Source: CAYUYM01 sp964449305 (GTDB lineage Bacteria > Bacteroidota > Ignavibacteria > SZUA-365 > CAYQST01). From it: DNA of 64,000 nucleotides. The stretch is from positions 5,577-69,576 of the forward strand of contig CAYUYM010000003.1 of NCBI GenBank assembly GCA_964449305.1, in the 5' to 3' direction. The position numbers were made by a program, and so were the translations under genes. Positions within the stretch are counted from its first letter, which is position 1, and every line of letters starts with the position of its first letter. The notes beneath the pieces are model-generated. The model was not told the DNA's origin and made no database searches. It was given only the letters and a program-made list of their open reading frames with translations. Below, piece by piece: positions 52,823-60,991 of this stretch.

Positions 52823-54514
52823 ATGAAATCTCTTGTCACCATTCTCTGCTGCATTTTCCTGGTTTCCTCCTCGAAGGCGCAGACCCCTGTGTTCCAGCCT
52901 GTGACCGCACGGGAGATCCTTCCCAGCATTCAGAACACGGTGCTGACCGATTTCGCTGCTGATGCGCATCTCACGGCGGCGATGTTTGTCGGCATCTCGT
53001 ATCAGGGCGTCTCCATGCAGATGGATCTGCAAAACGGCAAGGCCACTGGCTGGGTCTACCGATGGTATTCACCTCAACGCGACACCTCGGTGTATTACTT
53101 CGGCTTCAAACTCCCGATCATCGGCGTGCAATCCATGAAGTTTTCCGTCGACACCCTGTCACAGTCCCTGCCCATTGGTGTGCTTGTCAATCCTGTGGTC
53201 GAACCATGGACGGATTCACCGCAGGCACTCGACGGCTCGAAGAATGGGGGCGCCAGCGATTTCTTCCAGAAGAACCCGAACGCCAATGTCCTGTTGGCCG
53301 CAGTGTTCAACAACCCGGCCCCGGCGGGGCTCATCCCACAGGGCACATACTGGCTGTTCCGATATGGAGGGACGTCTGACACACTCACCTGTGTTGTCGA
53401 TGCGGGTTCCGCCCTGCCGGTGACCTGCCTGTCGAATCACGCCCCGAAAATCACCTCGGCACCCAGAACCACGGCCTTCGTCAACGACCAGTATTCCTAT
53501 ACCGTCACTGCAACAGGCATTCCCGAACCCACATATTCCTTCACAACAAAACCGGACGGGATGTCCATCGATGCCACGAGTGGGACGATCACCTGGACCC
53601 CCGCAGCCAGCCAGACGGGGGACCACTCCGTTGTTGTCGTGGCCACAAATGAGCACGGAACAGACAGTCAGAGCTTTGTCATCACGGTGCAACCACCCGC
53701 AATCGCTCCAAGGATCACATCCAAGCCTCCCACGGAGGCTGTTGCCAAATCCACTTTCACCTACCAGTTGTCAGCAACCGGCACTCCGACCCCACGGTTC
53801 CGTCTCAACTCCTCCCCGACAGGCATGGTGCTTGACGAGGGTCGGGGCAAGTTGACATGGGTGCCGACTGCAGCCCAGGCAGGCCCGAATGAGATCAGCG
53901 TCTCCGCCATCAACATCGGCGGTGAGGATACGCAGGTGTTCCAGCTCATGGTGTACAATCCCCCGAAATTCAAGCCTTTCCCTCCCCTCTTCATCATCCA
54001 CACCGATTCGCTGTTCACCTACACACTCGAGGCGGAGGGCCTGCCAGCTCCCAGCATCATCCTGGTTTCCGGACCACAGGGATTGACCATCGACTCGCTC
54101 ACCGGTATGATATCATGGACTCCGACACGTCAACAGGTGGGGCAATTCACTGTATCCATCGATGCCCGCAACCGGGCAGGCTCGCAGACACTGACATTCG
54201 ACGTCCGCGTCGAACTCACCACCGGCATCCCACGGCCTGAGGAAGGGAATCTGCTATCCGTCGGCAGCGTGTATCCCAATCCAATCTCCGGAAGCATCCT
54301 TTCCCTCCCGATAACCATCTCGAGCACAACTTCGGTGTCGATCGAGCTATGGGATCTCCTCGGTCGCAGAGTCACTCCGCCATTGGTCCTGCAACTGCTT
54401 GAGGGGCGACACATCGTGCCCCTTGTTCTGGCCGGAGCGCTCCCGGGCAGGTACATCGTCGCCTTGCGATCGAATGGGCGACTCGTGACACAACCTCTTC
54501 TCATCATGCCGTGA
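52823..54514 (+). CDS. Ig-fold surface protein with T9SS sorting domain
   Basis: The 563-residue protein has a signal peptide (MKSLVTILCCIFLVSSSKAQ) and a beta-rich N-terminal domain to about 200. Three tandem putative Ig domains follow (about 205-295, 300-380 and 385-465), each of the 'P..G......G.I.W.P....G....V......G' style. A C-terminal T9SS sorting domain (about 480-563) begins 'VGSVYPNPISGSI'. It is probably a surface or matrix protein. It starts 48 bases after the nucleotidyltransferase gene. A lipoprotein gene follows after 83 bases. Confidence 0.9.
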   Translation: MKSLVTILCCIFLVSSSKAQTPVFQPVTAREILPSIQNTVLTDFAADAHLTAAMFVGISYQGVSMQMDLQNGKATGWVYRWYSPQRDTSVYYFGFKLPIIGVQSMKFSVDTLSQSLPIGVLVNPVVEPWTDSPQALDGSKNGGASDFFQKNPNANVLLAAVFNNPAPAGLIPQGTYWLFRYGGTSDTLTCVVDAGSALPVTCLSNHAPKITSAPRTTAFVNDQYSYTVTATGIPEPTYSFTTKPDGMSIDATSGTITWTPAASQTGDHSVVVVATNEHGTDSQSFVITVQPPAIAPRITSKPPTEAVAKSTFTYQLSATGTPTPRFRLNSSPTGMVLDEGRGKLTWVPTAAQAGPNEISVSAINIGGEDTQVFQLMVYNPPKFKPFPPLFIIHTDSLFTYTLEAEGLPAPSIILVSGPQGLTIDSLTGMISWTPTRQQVGQFTVSIDARNRAGSQTLTFDVRVELTTGIPRPEEGNLLSVGSVYPNPISGSILSLPITISSTTSVSIELWDLLGRRVTPPLVLQLLEGRHIVPLVLAGALPGRYIVALRSNGRLVTQPLLIMP

Positions 54515-54597
54515 GAAAACACTTTTTCGCAATCGTGATTTTCCGCAAATTTCGTTTTTCCGATGCACTCACATCTCTACTTTCAAGGAGCCTCTCT

Positions 54598-55446
54598 ATG
54601 CGTAAACGTCCAGTGATACTGCTTGCCTTGGTCGCCCTCGTCGCCACATCCGCCGGCTTCTGGGGATGCAGCAGCGATGATCCGGTCACCCCGCCCGTCG
54701 ATCCCAACGACTACATCAAAATCAGTCTCCGTGCAGGGGCTCGCTTCAATTACGATCGTTGGGATCTGGATTCATCGAACAACAAGGTTGAAACGACGAA
54801 GCATTCATATTCCGTCGATATCCGTGGAAACAACGGTCTCGTTCTCGGCATCTACAACGACTGGTTCTATCGCATCGGCACCGATGCGGTGACCGCAAAA
54901 AAGGACACGCTCTTCATCCGTACCGAGAACAGCACGAAGGATGGAACCATCTACACCCAGAAACTTCAAGTCTACGGATTCACGACAAAGGTGATCAACA
55001 CAATCGTCGACGCAATCATGAAGAGCTTCCCGGTTCCCACTCCGGTGATCCCGAGTGCCACCTGGGAGAACATGGCAGTGTTTACTGATGGAACAGGTGC
55101 ACCGTCTGCCGTCGGCACCGAATGGACCATCGGCACCGCCGAAGGTTCGGACATCACCTTTCTGATCATGGGTTTCCCGGTGATCGTCAATGTGAAGTGC
55201 AAGGGTCGCCTCGAGGCGAAGAAGGAGATGATCACCGTCAACAGCAAACAGATCAGCACGTGGAAGACCAGTTCCACCGTCACGATGTCACTCATGAGCA
55301 GCATTTACACCATCAAGATGTACACATGGTTCTCCGGTGACCCATCAGGCCAGATCTGGGTGCTTCAGGAATCGGCGAAGATCAGCCTGTTGAACAACAC
55401 GCTGCCCTTCAATGGGGAGAAGCAGGAACTCGTCTCGTATTATTGA
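54598..55446 (+). CDS. Surface lipoprotein of unknown function
   Basis: A 282-residue lipoprotein: signal 'RKRPVILLALVALVATSAGFWGC' with the lipidated Cys in 'FWGCSSDDPVTPP', an FCB-style acidic/Pro tether. The mature part is beta-rich ('FNYDRWDLDSSNNKVETTKHSYSVDI', ending 'QELVSYY'). No family is recognised. AAGGAG stands eight bases before ATG 54598, which decides that start; the frame is open from 54511. A bidirectional terminator follows the stop codon. Confidence 0.85.
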   Translation: MRKRPVILLALVALVATSAGFWGCSSDDPVTPPVDPNDYIKISLRAGARFNYDRWDLDSSNNKVETTKHSYSVDIRGNNGLVLGIYNDWFYRIGTDAVTAKKDTLFIRTENSTKDGTIYTQKLQVYGFTTKVINTIVDAIMKSFPVPTPVIPSATWENMAVFTDGTGAPSAVGTEWTIGTAEGSDITFLIMGFPVIVNVKCKGRLEAKKEMITVNSKQISTWKTSSTVTMSLMSSIYTIKMYTWFSGDPSGQIWVLQESAKISLLNNTLPFNGEKQELVSYY

Positions 55447-55464
55447 TCCTGCTGCCGATAAAAT

Positions 55465-55496
55465 AAAAGGACGCGTCCACGGATGCGTCCTTTTTT
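55465..55496. terminator. Bidirectional intrinsic terminator
   Basis: AAAAGGACGC (55465-55474) and GCGTCCTTTT (55485-55494) form a ten-pair stem around GTCCACGGAT, with T-runs on both strands. It lies between the lipoprotein gene (plus) and the LD-carboxypeptidase gene (minus), and serves both. Confidence 0.9.
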
Positions 55497-56434
55497 CATG
55501 GTGCCGAAGCGAATGGAGGCCGGAGTGTCAACGTTCCTGTGTTGGCATCGAGAAACGCAGGCGTGCCATAAGGAAGCGTCACTTTCGTGGGGATGTGACC
55601 AAAAGGAAACCCCTGTATCACGGGAATGTTCAGGGGCAGCAGAATTTCGTTCAAAACCACATCGAGTCTGCGGTTGATCGTGTCATCCGGGATCCCTGTG
55701 AAAGCTCCAAGCACCATTCCGGCAATCCTGTGCAGCACGCCGGCATTACGGAAGTGTGTCAGCAGACGATCGATCTTGTACACATTCTCGCCGACATCCT
55801 CGATGAAAAGGATGCAACCATCCCAGAGTGGTTCGTACGGAGTGCCAAGAAGGGTCGCAAGCACTGAAAGCGTCCCTCCCAGCAACGTCCCTTCTGCAAT
55901 CCCCGGCGATAACGCCGGAATTCCTCCTGAAGCCGGGATGATGGTGCTGTCGGAAACGCCTTTCATCATCGCCCAGAACTGCTGTTCCGTTTCTCGCGGC
56001 ATCTCTGCCTGCATGTCCGCCGCGACCATCGGACCCGCATAGGTGACAAGCGAGCATCTGCTCCACAGAGCCATCGAGATTGTCGTGATATCCGAGTATC
56101 CGACAAAGACCTTGGGATTCCGTTGGATGAGGGGGTAATCGATCAGCGGAAGAAGCCGCCCCGTCCCCGACCCTCCACGGGAGCAGAAGATGGCATCGAC
56201 GGATGTGTTGGCGAACATTGCATTCAGATCGTCCGCCCGATCAGAATCCGAGCCGGCGAGGTAGCCATCGGCATCGTAGAGATGCGCCCCACGAACCACG
56301 GTATACCCGCGACGTTCGAGATACGCGATCCCCCGATCGATCTTCGCCGGTGTGGATGGCGGGCTTGCAGGAGAAATGATGCCGATCGTCCCTCCATCAC
56401 GAAGGGGTTTCGGCAGGAGAAATGCTCTGCTCAC
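55496..56434 (-). CDS. ldcA: LD-carboxypeptidase (LdcA/MccF family)
   Basis: The 312-residue peptidase of the S66 family cleaves the terminal D-Ala from murein tetrapeptides. It has 'IFCSRGGSGTGRLLPLIDY', the nucleophile Ser in 'VGYSDITTISM', Glu in 'LFIEDVGENVYKIDRLL', and His in 'FPFGHIPTKVTLPYG'. The start is GTG 56434, which overlaps the dapA stop codon (GTGA). It is the last gene of the DAP cluster, linking precursor synthesis to peptidoglycan recycling. No signal peptide is present, as in cytoplasmic LdcA. Confidence 0.92.
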   Translation of the reverse strand: MSRAFLLPKPLRDGGTIGIISPASPPSTPAKIDRGIAYLERRGYTVVRGAHLYDADGYLAGSDSDRADDLNAMFANTSVDAIFCSRGGSGTGRLLPLIDYPLIQRNPKVFVGYSDITTISMALWSRCSLVTYAGPMVAADMQAEMPRETEQQFWAMMKGVSDSTIIPASGGIPALSPGIAEGTLLGGTLSVLATLLGTPYEPLWDGCILFIEDVGENVYKIDRLLTHFRNAGVLHRIAGMVLGAFTGIPDDTINRRLDVVLNEILLPLNIPVIQGFPFGHIPTKVTLPYGTPAFLDANTGTLTLRPPFASAP

Positions 56435-57324
56435 GATGGCAGCAGGCCCAGGTTCTGCATCACCGAAACCAGCCGGCGACGGCCTCCTTCGGTAATGGGC
56501 ACCATGGGAAGTCGGAAACACTCTTCAAGAAGCCCCATCATGGCCATGACTGTCTTTACTGGAATCGGACTTGATTCGATGAAATTGACTTCCATCAGTT
56601 CAAGATGCCGGTAATGCAGCGTACGGGCCGTGGCGAGGTCGCCCGCCATCGCCGCATGCACCATGCGCGCCATTTCCTGAGGAAGCTCGTTGCTGATCAC
56701 GGAAATCACCCCATGTGCACCCATGAGGATCTGCGAAATCGCCAGGTTGTCGTCCCCCGATAGCACGTGAAACCCTGGAGATGCATGCGCGATGATCTGC
56801 ATGATCTGACTGAGATTCCCCGACGCTTCCTTTGTCGCGACAATTGTGTCGATCTCGGACAGCGTGATCTGGGTTTCTGCACTGATATTGCTCCCTGTGC
56901 GACCGGGAACGTTGTAGATGATCATTGGCAGGGGGATCGCCTCGGCAACCGTGCGGAAATGCTGATAGAATCCGTCCTGGGTCGGCTTGTTGTAGTATGG
57001 CCCCACCACAAGAATTCCATCAACACCACATTGGGCGGCGATCCGGGCGTTTTCGATGGTGCGGGAGGTGGAATTTGATCCGGCTCCGGCGACCACGGCA
57101 CAGCGCCCCTGCACCGCATCGACCACGGTCCCAACCACCGCCTCATATTCACTGTCCGTCAATGTGACGGCCTCCCCCGTGGTGCCGCAGGGGATGAGCA
57201 TGTCCACGCCGGCTTCCACCTGCCTCCCGGCGAGTCGACCGACAGCGACAAGATCCACGGCTCCATCAGCGGCGAAGGGGGTGACGAGTGCCGTTCCAAG
57301 ACCTTCAAAGGTTCGTTGTTTCAT
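56431..57324 (-). CDS. dapA: 4-Hydroxy-tetrahydrodipicolinate synthase
   Basis: The 297-residue aldolase condenses pyruvate with aspartate semialdehyde. It has 'GTALVTPF', the 'CGTTGEAVTL' substrate loop, 'VVGPYYNKPTQDG' and 'YNVPGRTG', the Schiff-base Lys in 'IVATKEASG', and 'GDDNLAISQIL'. ATG 57324 was chosen; it lies inside the 3' end of dapB (20-base overlap). The stop codon overlaps the ldcA start. All diaminopimelate pathway features are normal. A longer open frame upstream is a shadow of dapB. Confidence 0.95.
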   Translation of the reverse strand: MKQRTFEGLGTALVTPFAADGAVDLVAVGRLAGRQVEAGVDMLIPCGTTGEAVTLTDSEYEAVVGTVVDAVQGRCAVVAGAGSNSTSRTIENARIAAQCGVDGILVVGPYYNKPTQDGFYQHFRTVAEAIPLPMIIYNVPGRTGSNISAETQITLSEIDTIVATKEASGNLSQIMQIIAHASPGFHVLSGDDNLAISQILMGAHGVISVISNELPQEMARMVHAAMAGDLATARTLHYRHLELMEVNFIESSPIPVKTVMAMMGLLEECFRLPMVPITEGGRRRLVSVMQNLGLLPS

Positions 57325-58051
57325 TGAGCATATCCTCCATGCTGAAAAGACCTGTTCTTCCTGCAATCCATGCCGCAGCCGCCATCGCTCCTTCGGCAAA
57401 TCCATCCCGACCCCTGACGGTATGAGAAATCTGGATCTGTTCCGTTCCGCCATCGAAGGTGATCACATGAATGCCCGGAACATCACCCACCCGTGTGGAC
57501 GTGATGGAGATGGAAGCCTCACGATCCGAGGGATCCACGATTCCCTTGACGAGACGCGTCTTTCTCGGCAGCGCAGCCAACAGCTTCTGACCAAGGATGA
57601 GCGCAGTTCCACTGGGTGCATCCACCTTGCGTACATGATGCGTTTCGTGGATTGCCGCGTCGAACGCAGGGAGTGCATTGAGGATAGCACCGGCATGTTC
57701 CACGATGCGGGAAAAGGCATGCATGCCGAGCAGAAAGTTGGATGCCCACACTGCTCCGATTCCAGCTTCCTCCACCATAGTACGAACCTCGCCAATGCGA
57801 TCGTACCAGCCCGTGGTGCCAATAACCACATTACAGTTCAGGGCACAGCATTGCTCGAGGTTGGTCAGCACCACATCAGGATGTGAGACGTCGATGCATA
57901 CATCCACATCCTGGAGCGCATCCTCCGAGATCTCCTGATACGCATTCGGGACAGATGGATCGATGATGGATGAGACCTGGATTCCCGTCGCTTCAGCCCG
58001 TGCGGCGATTTCCCTGCCGAGACGTCCATATCCGATGATGGCAATGTTCAT
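57305..58051 (-). CDS. dapB: 4-Hydroxy-tetrahydrodipicolinate reductase
   Basis: The 248-residue NAD(P)H-dependent reductase opens with 'MNIAIIGYGRLGREIA' (dinucleotide-binding), has 'GTTGWYDRI', 'ASNFLLGMHAF' and 'ETHHVRKVDAPSGTALIL' with the catalytic His and Lys. It acts after DapA. It starts four bases after dapE and overlaps dapA, a compact operon. Length matches the family. Confidence 0.95.
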   Translation of the reverse strand: MNIAIIGYGRLGREIAARAEATGIQVSSIIDPSVPNAYQEISEDALQDVDVCIDVSHPDVVLTNLEQCCALNCNVVIGTTGWYDRIGEVRTMVEEAGIGAVWASNFLLGMHAFSRIVEHAGAILNALPAFDAAIHETHHVRKVDAPSGTALILGQKLLAALPRKTRLVKGIVDPSDREASISITSTRVGDVPGIHVITFDGGTEQIQISHTVRGRDGFAEGAMAAAAWIAGRTGLFSMEDMLNETTNL

Positions 58052-58055
58052 GATT

Positions 58056-59054
58056 TCAGCCTTGCTGTGAAGTGAGGATCGCATGCAGTTCCACGTAGCG
58101 TTCCACTGCATCATGGAGTTGACGGATCGAGATTTTTTCCGTTGCGGTGTGCGCATCTTCGATGCTTCCAGGTCCGAACAGCAGAGGCCGGCCCATGGAA
58201 CGCAGGTATGGGACATCCGTCCCGAAGGAGACCACCGTCGTCGGAAATCCATCCACCACAACGAGCTCCTGGGGGTTTGTGGTCGAGTGGAACTCAAGCT
58301 CCGCACGCGCCCCGACAGCCCTGGTCACCAACGCACGCGCCTCGTCCAATGGACAGGTGATCCGATGGAAGACCTTCGCCCAGGCAGTATCCGGGATCAC
58401 ATTGATGGCGCTTCCACCACCGATGCATGTGATACTTGTGGTTGTTGCTCCAAGCACGGGATGCCCGGGCCAATCCACATCGCGAACATCGGCAAGAATG
58501 GGAAGCAGCATTTCAATCGCGGAGCGCCCCTTCTCCGGAAGAGAAGAATGTGCGGAAATTCCCCGTGTGCGAAGTGTATACGAGAGCGCTCCCTTGTGTC
58601 CCAACGCCAACATGTTCTCGGTTGGCTCTCCCACAATGATGAATTCCGCAGTCCGCCCTGAACATGCTGCACATTTCGCCCCCTCACTTCCGGTTTCCTC
58701 CCCCACCACGAATAGGAAGGAGGGTTTCGACCCCATGTGCGAGAGCTTTTCACCAGCACACAGCATCGCGGCGATGATGCCCTTGGTGTCACACGCCCCG
58801 CGGCCATGAATGAATTCCGCGTCGGCGGAAGAGAACGAATGTGGTGGCACCGTGTCGAGATGTGAACAATACACGACTTTGGCATGCGCGCGCCAGTTGA
58901 TATAGAGATTCCACCGCTGCTCACCCACATACTCACGCTGAAACTCCCAACCGAAACGTGTGCACAGCTCTTCTATCGCCACTGCGACTCCAGCCTCCTC
59001 TCCTGTCACGGATGGAATATCGATCAGTTTGCGGGTCAACAACTCTGGATTCAT
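58056..59054 (-). CDS. dapE: M20 peptidase, probable succinyl-diaminopimelate desuccinylase
   Basis: A 332-residue zinc amidohydrolase: 'YCSHLDTVPP' (His/Asp metal ligands), 'GRGACDTKG', 'GEETGSEGA' with the catalytic Glu, 'GEPTENMLA', and 'GRSAIEML' of the dimerisation domain. ArgE, DapE and carboxypeptidase G2 share these motifs. Position directly before dapB and dapA makes DapE the best choice, although a LysK/ArgE role cannot be excluded. ATG 59054 was chosen over GTG 59075. It is the first gene of the operon. Confidence 0.85.
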   Translation of the reverse strand: MNPELLTRKLIDIPSVTGEEAGVAVAIEELCTRFGWEFQREYVGEQRWNLYINWRAHAKVVYCSHLDTVPPHSFSSADAEFIHGRGACDTKGIIAAMLCAGEKLSHMGSKPSFLFVVGEETGSEGAKCAACSGRTAEFIIVGEPTENMLALGHKGALSYTLRTRGISAHSSLPEKGRSAIEMLLPILADVRDVDWPGHPVLGATTTSITCIGGGSAINVIPDTAWAKVFHRITCPLDEARALVTRAVGARAELEFHSTTNPQELVVVDGFPTTVVSFGTDVPYLRSMGRPLLFGPGSIEDAHTATEKISIRQLHDAVERYVELHAILTSQQG

Positions 59055-59080
59055 GGCGAAATCTAATGAGAGCACAGCGG

Positions 59081-59112
59081 AAAAAAATGCGTTCCGGGCA
59101 TGACCGGAACGC
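59081..59112 (-). terminator. Terminator of the first T9SS paralog
   Basis: GCGTTCCGG (59089-59097) pairs with CCGGAACGC (59104-59112) around GCATGA. On the minus strand a run of seven T follows, a typical intrinsic terminator for the gene ending at 59142. Confidence 0.88.
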
Positions 59113-59141
59113 TGAGGAACTTCGGTTTCACTATTGCCTCA

Positions 59142-60779
59142 TCACTTCAGCAGCGTCATCGAACGCGTCTGCGCGAACTCACCGGCCACGATACTGGCAT
59201 GGTAGATTCCGGACGGCAGCGCTGCTCCGGCTTCGTTGGTGGCATTCCACGTCACGGAATGCATGCCAGATCCCTGCATGGCATCGACAAGCGTCTTCAC
59301 AAGCGTCCCCTGCACATCGCGTATCACAACAGTCACCTTGCAGGACTGCGGGAGGGTGTAGGTCAACGTCGTTGTAGGATTGAACGGATTGGGGTGGTTC
59401 TGTTCGAGGGCAAATGCCTGCGCCAGAGGATTGCCCTCCATCGCGCTGATGCCCTGCTTGTCGAGATGCAGGCTGTGTCCCGGTCGCGCTGACGTGAATG
59501 GAAGGCTGTTGGTCACATACAGTCCATCTGTGGCCTCCACACGCCAGAACACGTTGAGAGACAGCGTCTGCGGCGAACCGGCAAGTATGGTCACAATGTC
59601 AGCCAGTTGTTGATGGTTGATCACGAACCGTGTATCCTGTCCGAGGTTGTATGAATCGAATTTCACACTCCGAGCCAGGCTGATGCTGTCGACAAAATGA
59701 ATGGAGTACGTCACCTGATCGCTGACAATCTCTGTGGGATTGAAACGTGGAGACGGTTGGATATTCTCATACGGATCCACACTTTGCTGCCATGTGAAGG
59801 TTTCCACCAACGCTGAAGTCATGAGAGCAAGGTTCGTCTGGTCAGGTGGCATGAGCAGGTTGAACGGTTTTGGGGCATGATCGAGGATCTCGAATTCATC
59901 CGATTCGCCACGAATTGTGGGGGTGTTGGATGAAAACACGGCGATTCTCTGACGTTGATTTGGCACCATTCGAGCGATTCGGGATGCCAGGAAGAAATTC
60001 ATCTGGGTGTTCGCTTTGATGAAGACGTCCCCGCTGAAAATGTCTGAAAGGTTGGGGATCGAGTTGTCAAATTCGCCGGGGAACCTTGCGCTGAACTGCG
60101 AGCGAATTTCTGCATACGAGGTGTTGAGATACTTGTCGCGTGGTGTGACGACGATTTCGTACTTTCGCATTTTGTAGATCTTGTTCTTCTCCCCCGGAAC
60201 GGCCGATGTTATTTCGACGAGGTAATTGTCGATCCCGAGTTCCTGGAAATCCATATGGACACTGTTCTGCATCGCCGTGTTGTAGGGCGCAGGTGTTGTC
60301 ACCTCGAGATAGACATCGTTTTCCGCCTTTGTATCGATGAAGCACACTGTGGCGACACCATCCTCGAACAGATCCTGTGGGATGGAATAGACGTTGTCCG
60401 TGACCTTTGTCAGCAGCACCTTCGTGCCATCGCCACGTTTGGCAGAAAGCTCAGCCCATGTGTATGCCAGCGGATCAGCATTCCACGAGATCGTACTGGA
60501 ATCCGTGTTTGCCTGCGAATTCATGATGGTGATGGTTGTCGCGACGCCGACCGCGGGGTTGTTCCAATCGCGGATGACGTTGTTGTTCCTATCCTTGGCC
60601 GTCAGGGTGAAGCACTTTTCTTCGCCAACAGTAAGCACCACGTTGGCGCGTTCTGAAGCAGCGAGGTGATCGAATTCCAATCCTCCTTTGTTGTTGGTTA
60701 CCTGTTGGCCCACCGTCACAAGCGGAAGGAGCAGAGCAGAGAGAATGACAAGAGACAGAATGTTTCGAAGACTGTGCAT
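59142..60779 (-). CDS. T9SS-sorted surface protein, paralog 1
   Basis: The 545-residue secreted protein has a signal peptide (LRNILSLVILSALLLPLVTVGQ) and a T9SS type A domain at the end ('NHPNPFNPTTTLTYTLPQ' to a final Lys). The middle has Ig-like strands with 'GEEKCFTLTAKDRNNN', 'MNSQANTDSS' and 'DTKAENDVYLEV'. These are strikingly similar to the C-terminal half of the next gene. The start at ATG 60779 has GGAGA before it. Function is unknown; such paralog pairs may be surface or gliding-related proteins. It is followed by its own terminator. Confidence 0.92.
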   Translation of the reverse strand: MHSLRNILSLVILSALLLPLVTVGQQVTNNKGGLEFDHLAASERANVVLTVGEEKCFTLTAKDRNNNVIRDWNNPAVGVATTITIMNSQANTDSSTISWNADPLAYTWAELSAKRGDGTKVLLTKVTDNVYSIPQDLFEDGVATVCFIDTKAENDVYLEVTTPAPYNTAMQNSVHMDFQELGIDNYLVEITSAVPGEKNKIYKMRKYEIVVTPRDKYLNTSYAEIRSQFSARFPGEFDNSIPNLSDIFSGDVFIKANTQMNFFLASRIARMVPNQRQRIAVFSSNTPTIRGESDEFEILDHAPKPFNLLMPPDQTNLALMTSALVETFTWQQSVDPYENIQPSPRFNPTEIVSDQVTYSIHFVDSISLARSVKFDSYNLGQDTRFVINHQQLADIVTILAGSPQTLSLNVFWRVEATDGLYVTNSLPFTSARPGHSLHLDKQGISAMEGNPLAQAFALEQNHPNPFNPTTTLTYTLPQSCKVTVVIRDVQGTLVKTLVDAMQGSGMHSVTWNATNEAGAALPSGIYHASIVAGEFAQTRSMTLLK

Positions 60780-60926
60780 GGGTGTATCTCCAGGCTGGTT
60801 ATCAGGTCGATTGCGAGAGTCATGCATTGAAGTTTGTTCGTGTTGTTTCATGAGCTGCGAAGCCGAGTCATTGATGCGGTTTCGGACAAGACAGCAGGCA
60901 GATGGAAAACTACCATGATATTGGAC

Positions 60927-60959
60927 AAAAAAAAAGCGCCCCGGCCGAAACCGGGGCGC
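60927..60959 (-). terminator. Terminator of the large T9SS protein gene
   Basis: GCGCCCCGG (60936-60944) and CCGGGGCGC (60951-60959) pair around CCGAAA. On the minus strand the stem is followed by nine T. It stops transcription of the gene that ends at 60992 before reaching paralog 1. Confidence 0.95.
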
Positions 60960-60991
60960 ACAGAGTCCGAAGGTTGCCCTTCGTTATCCGA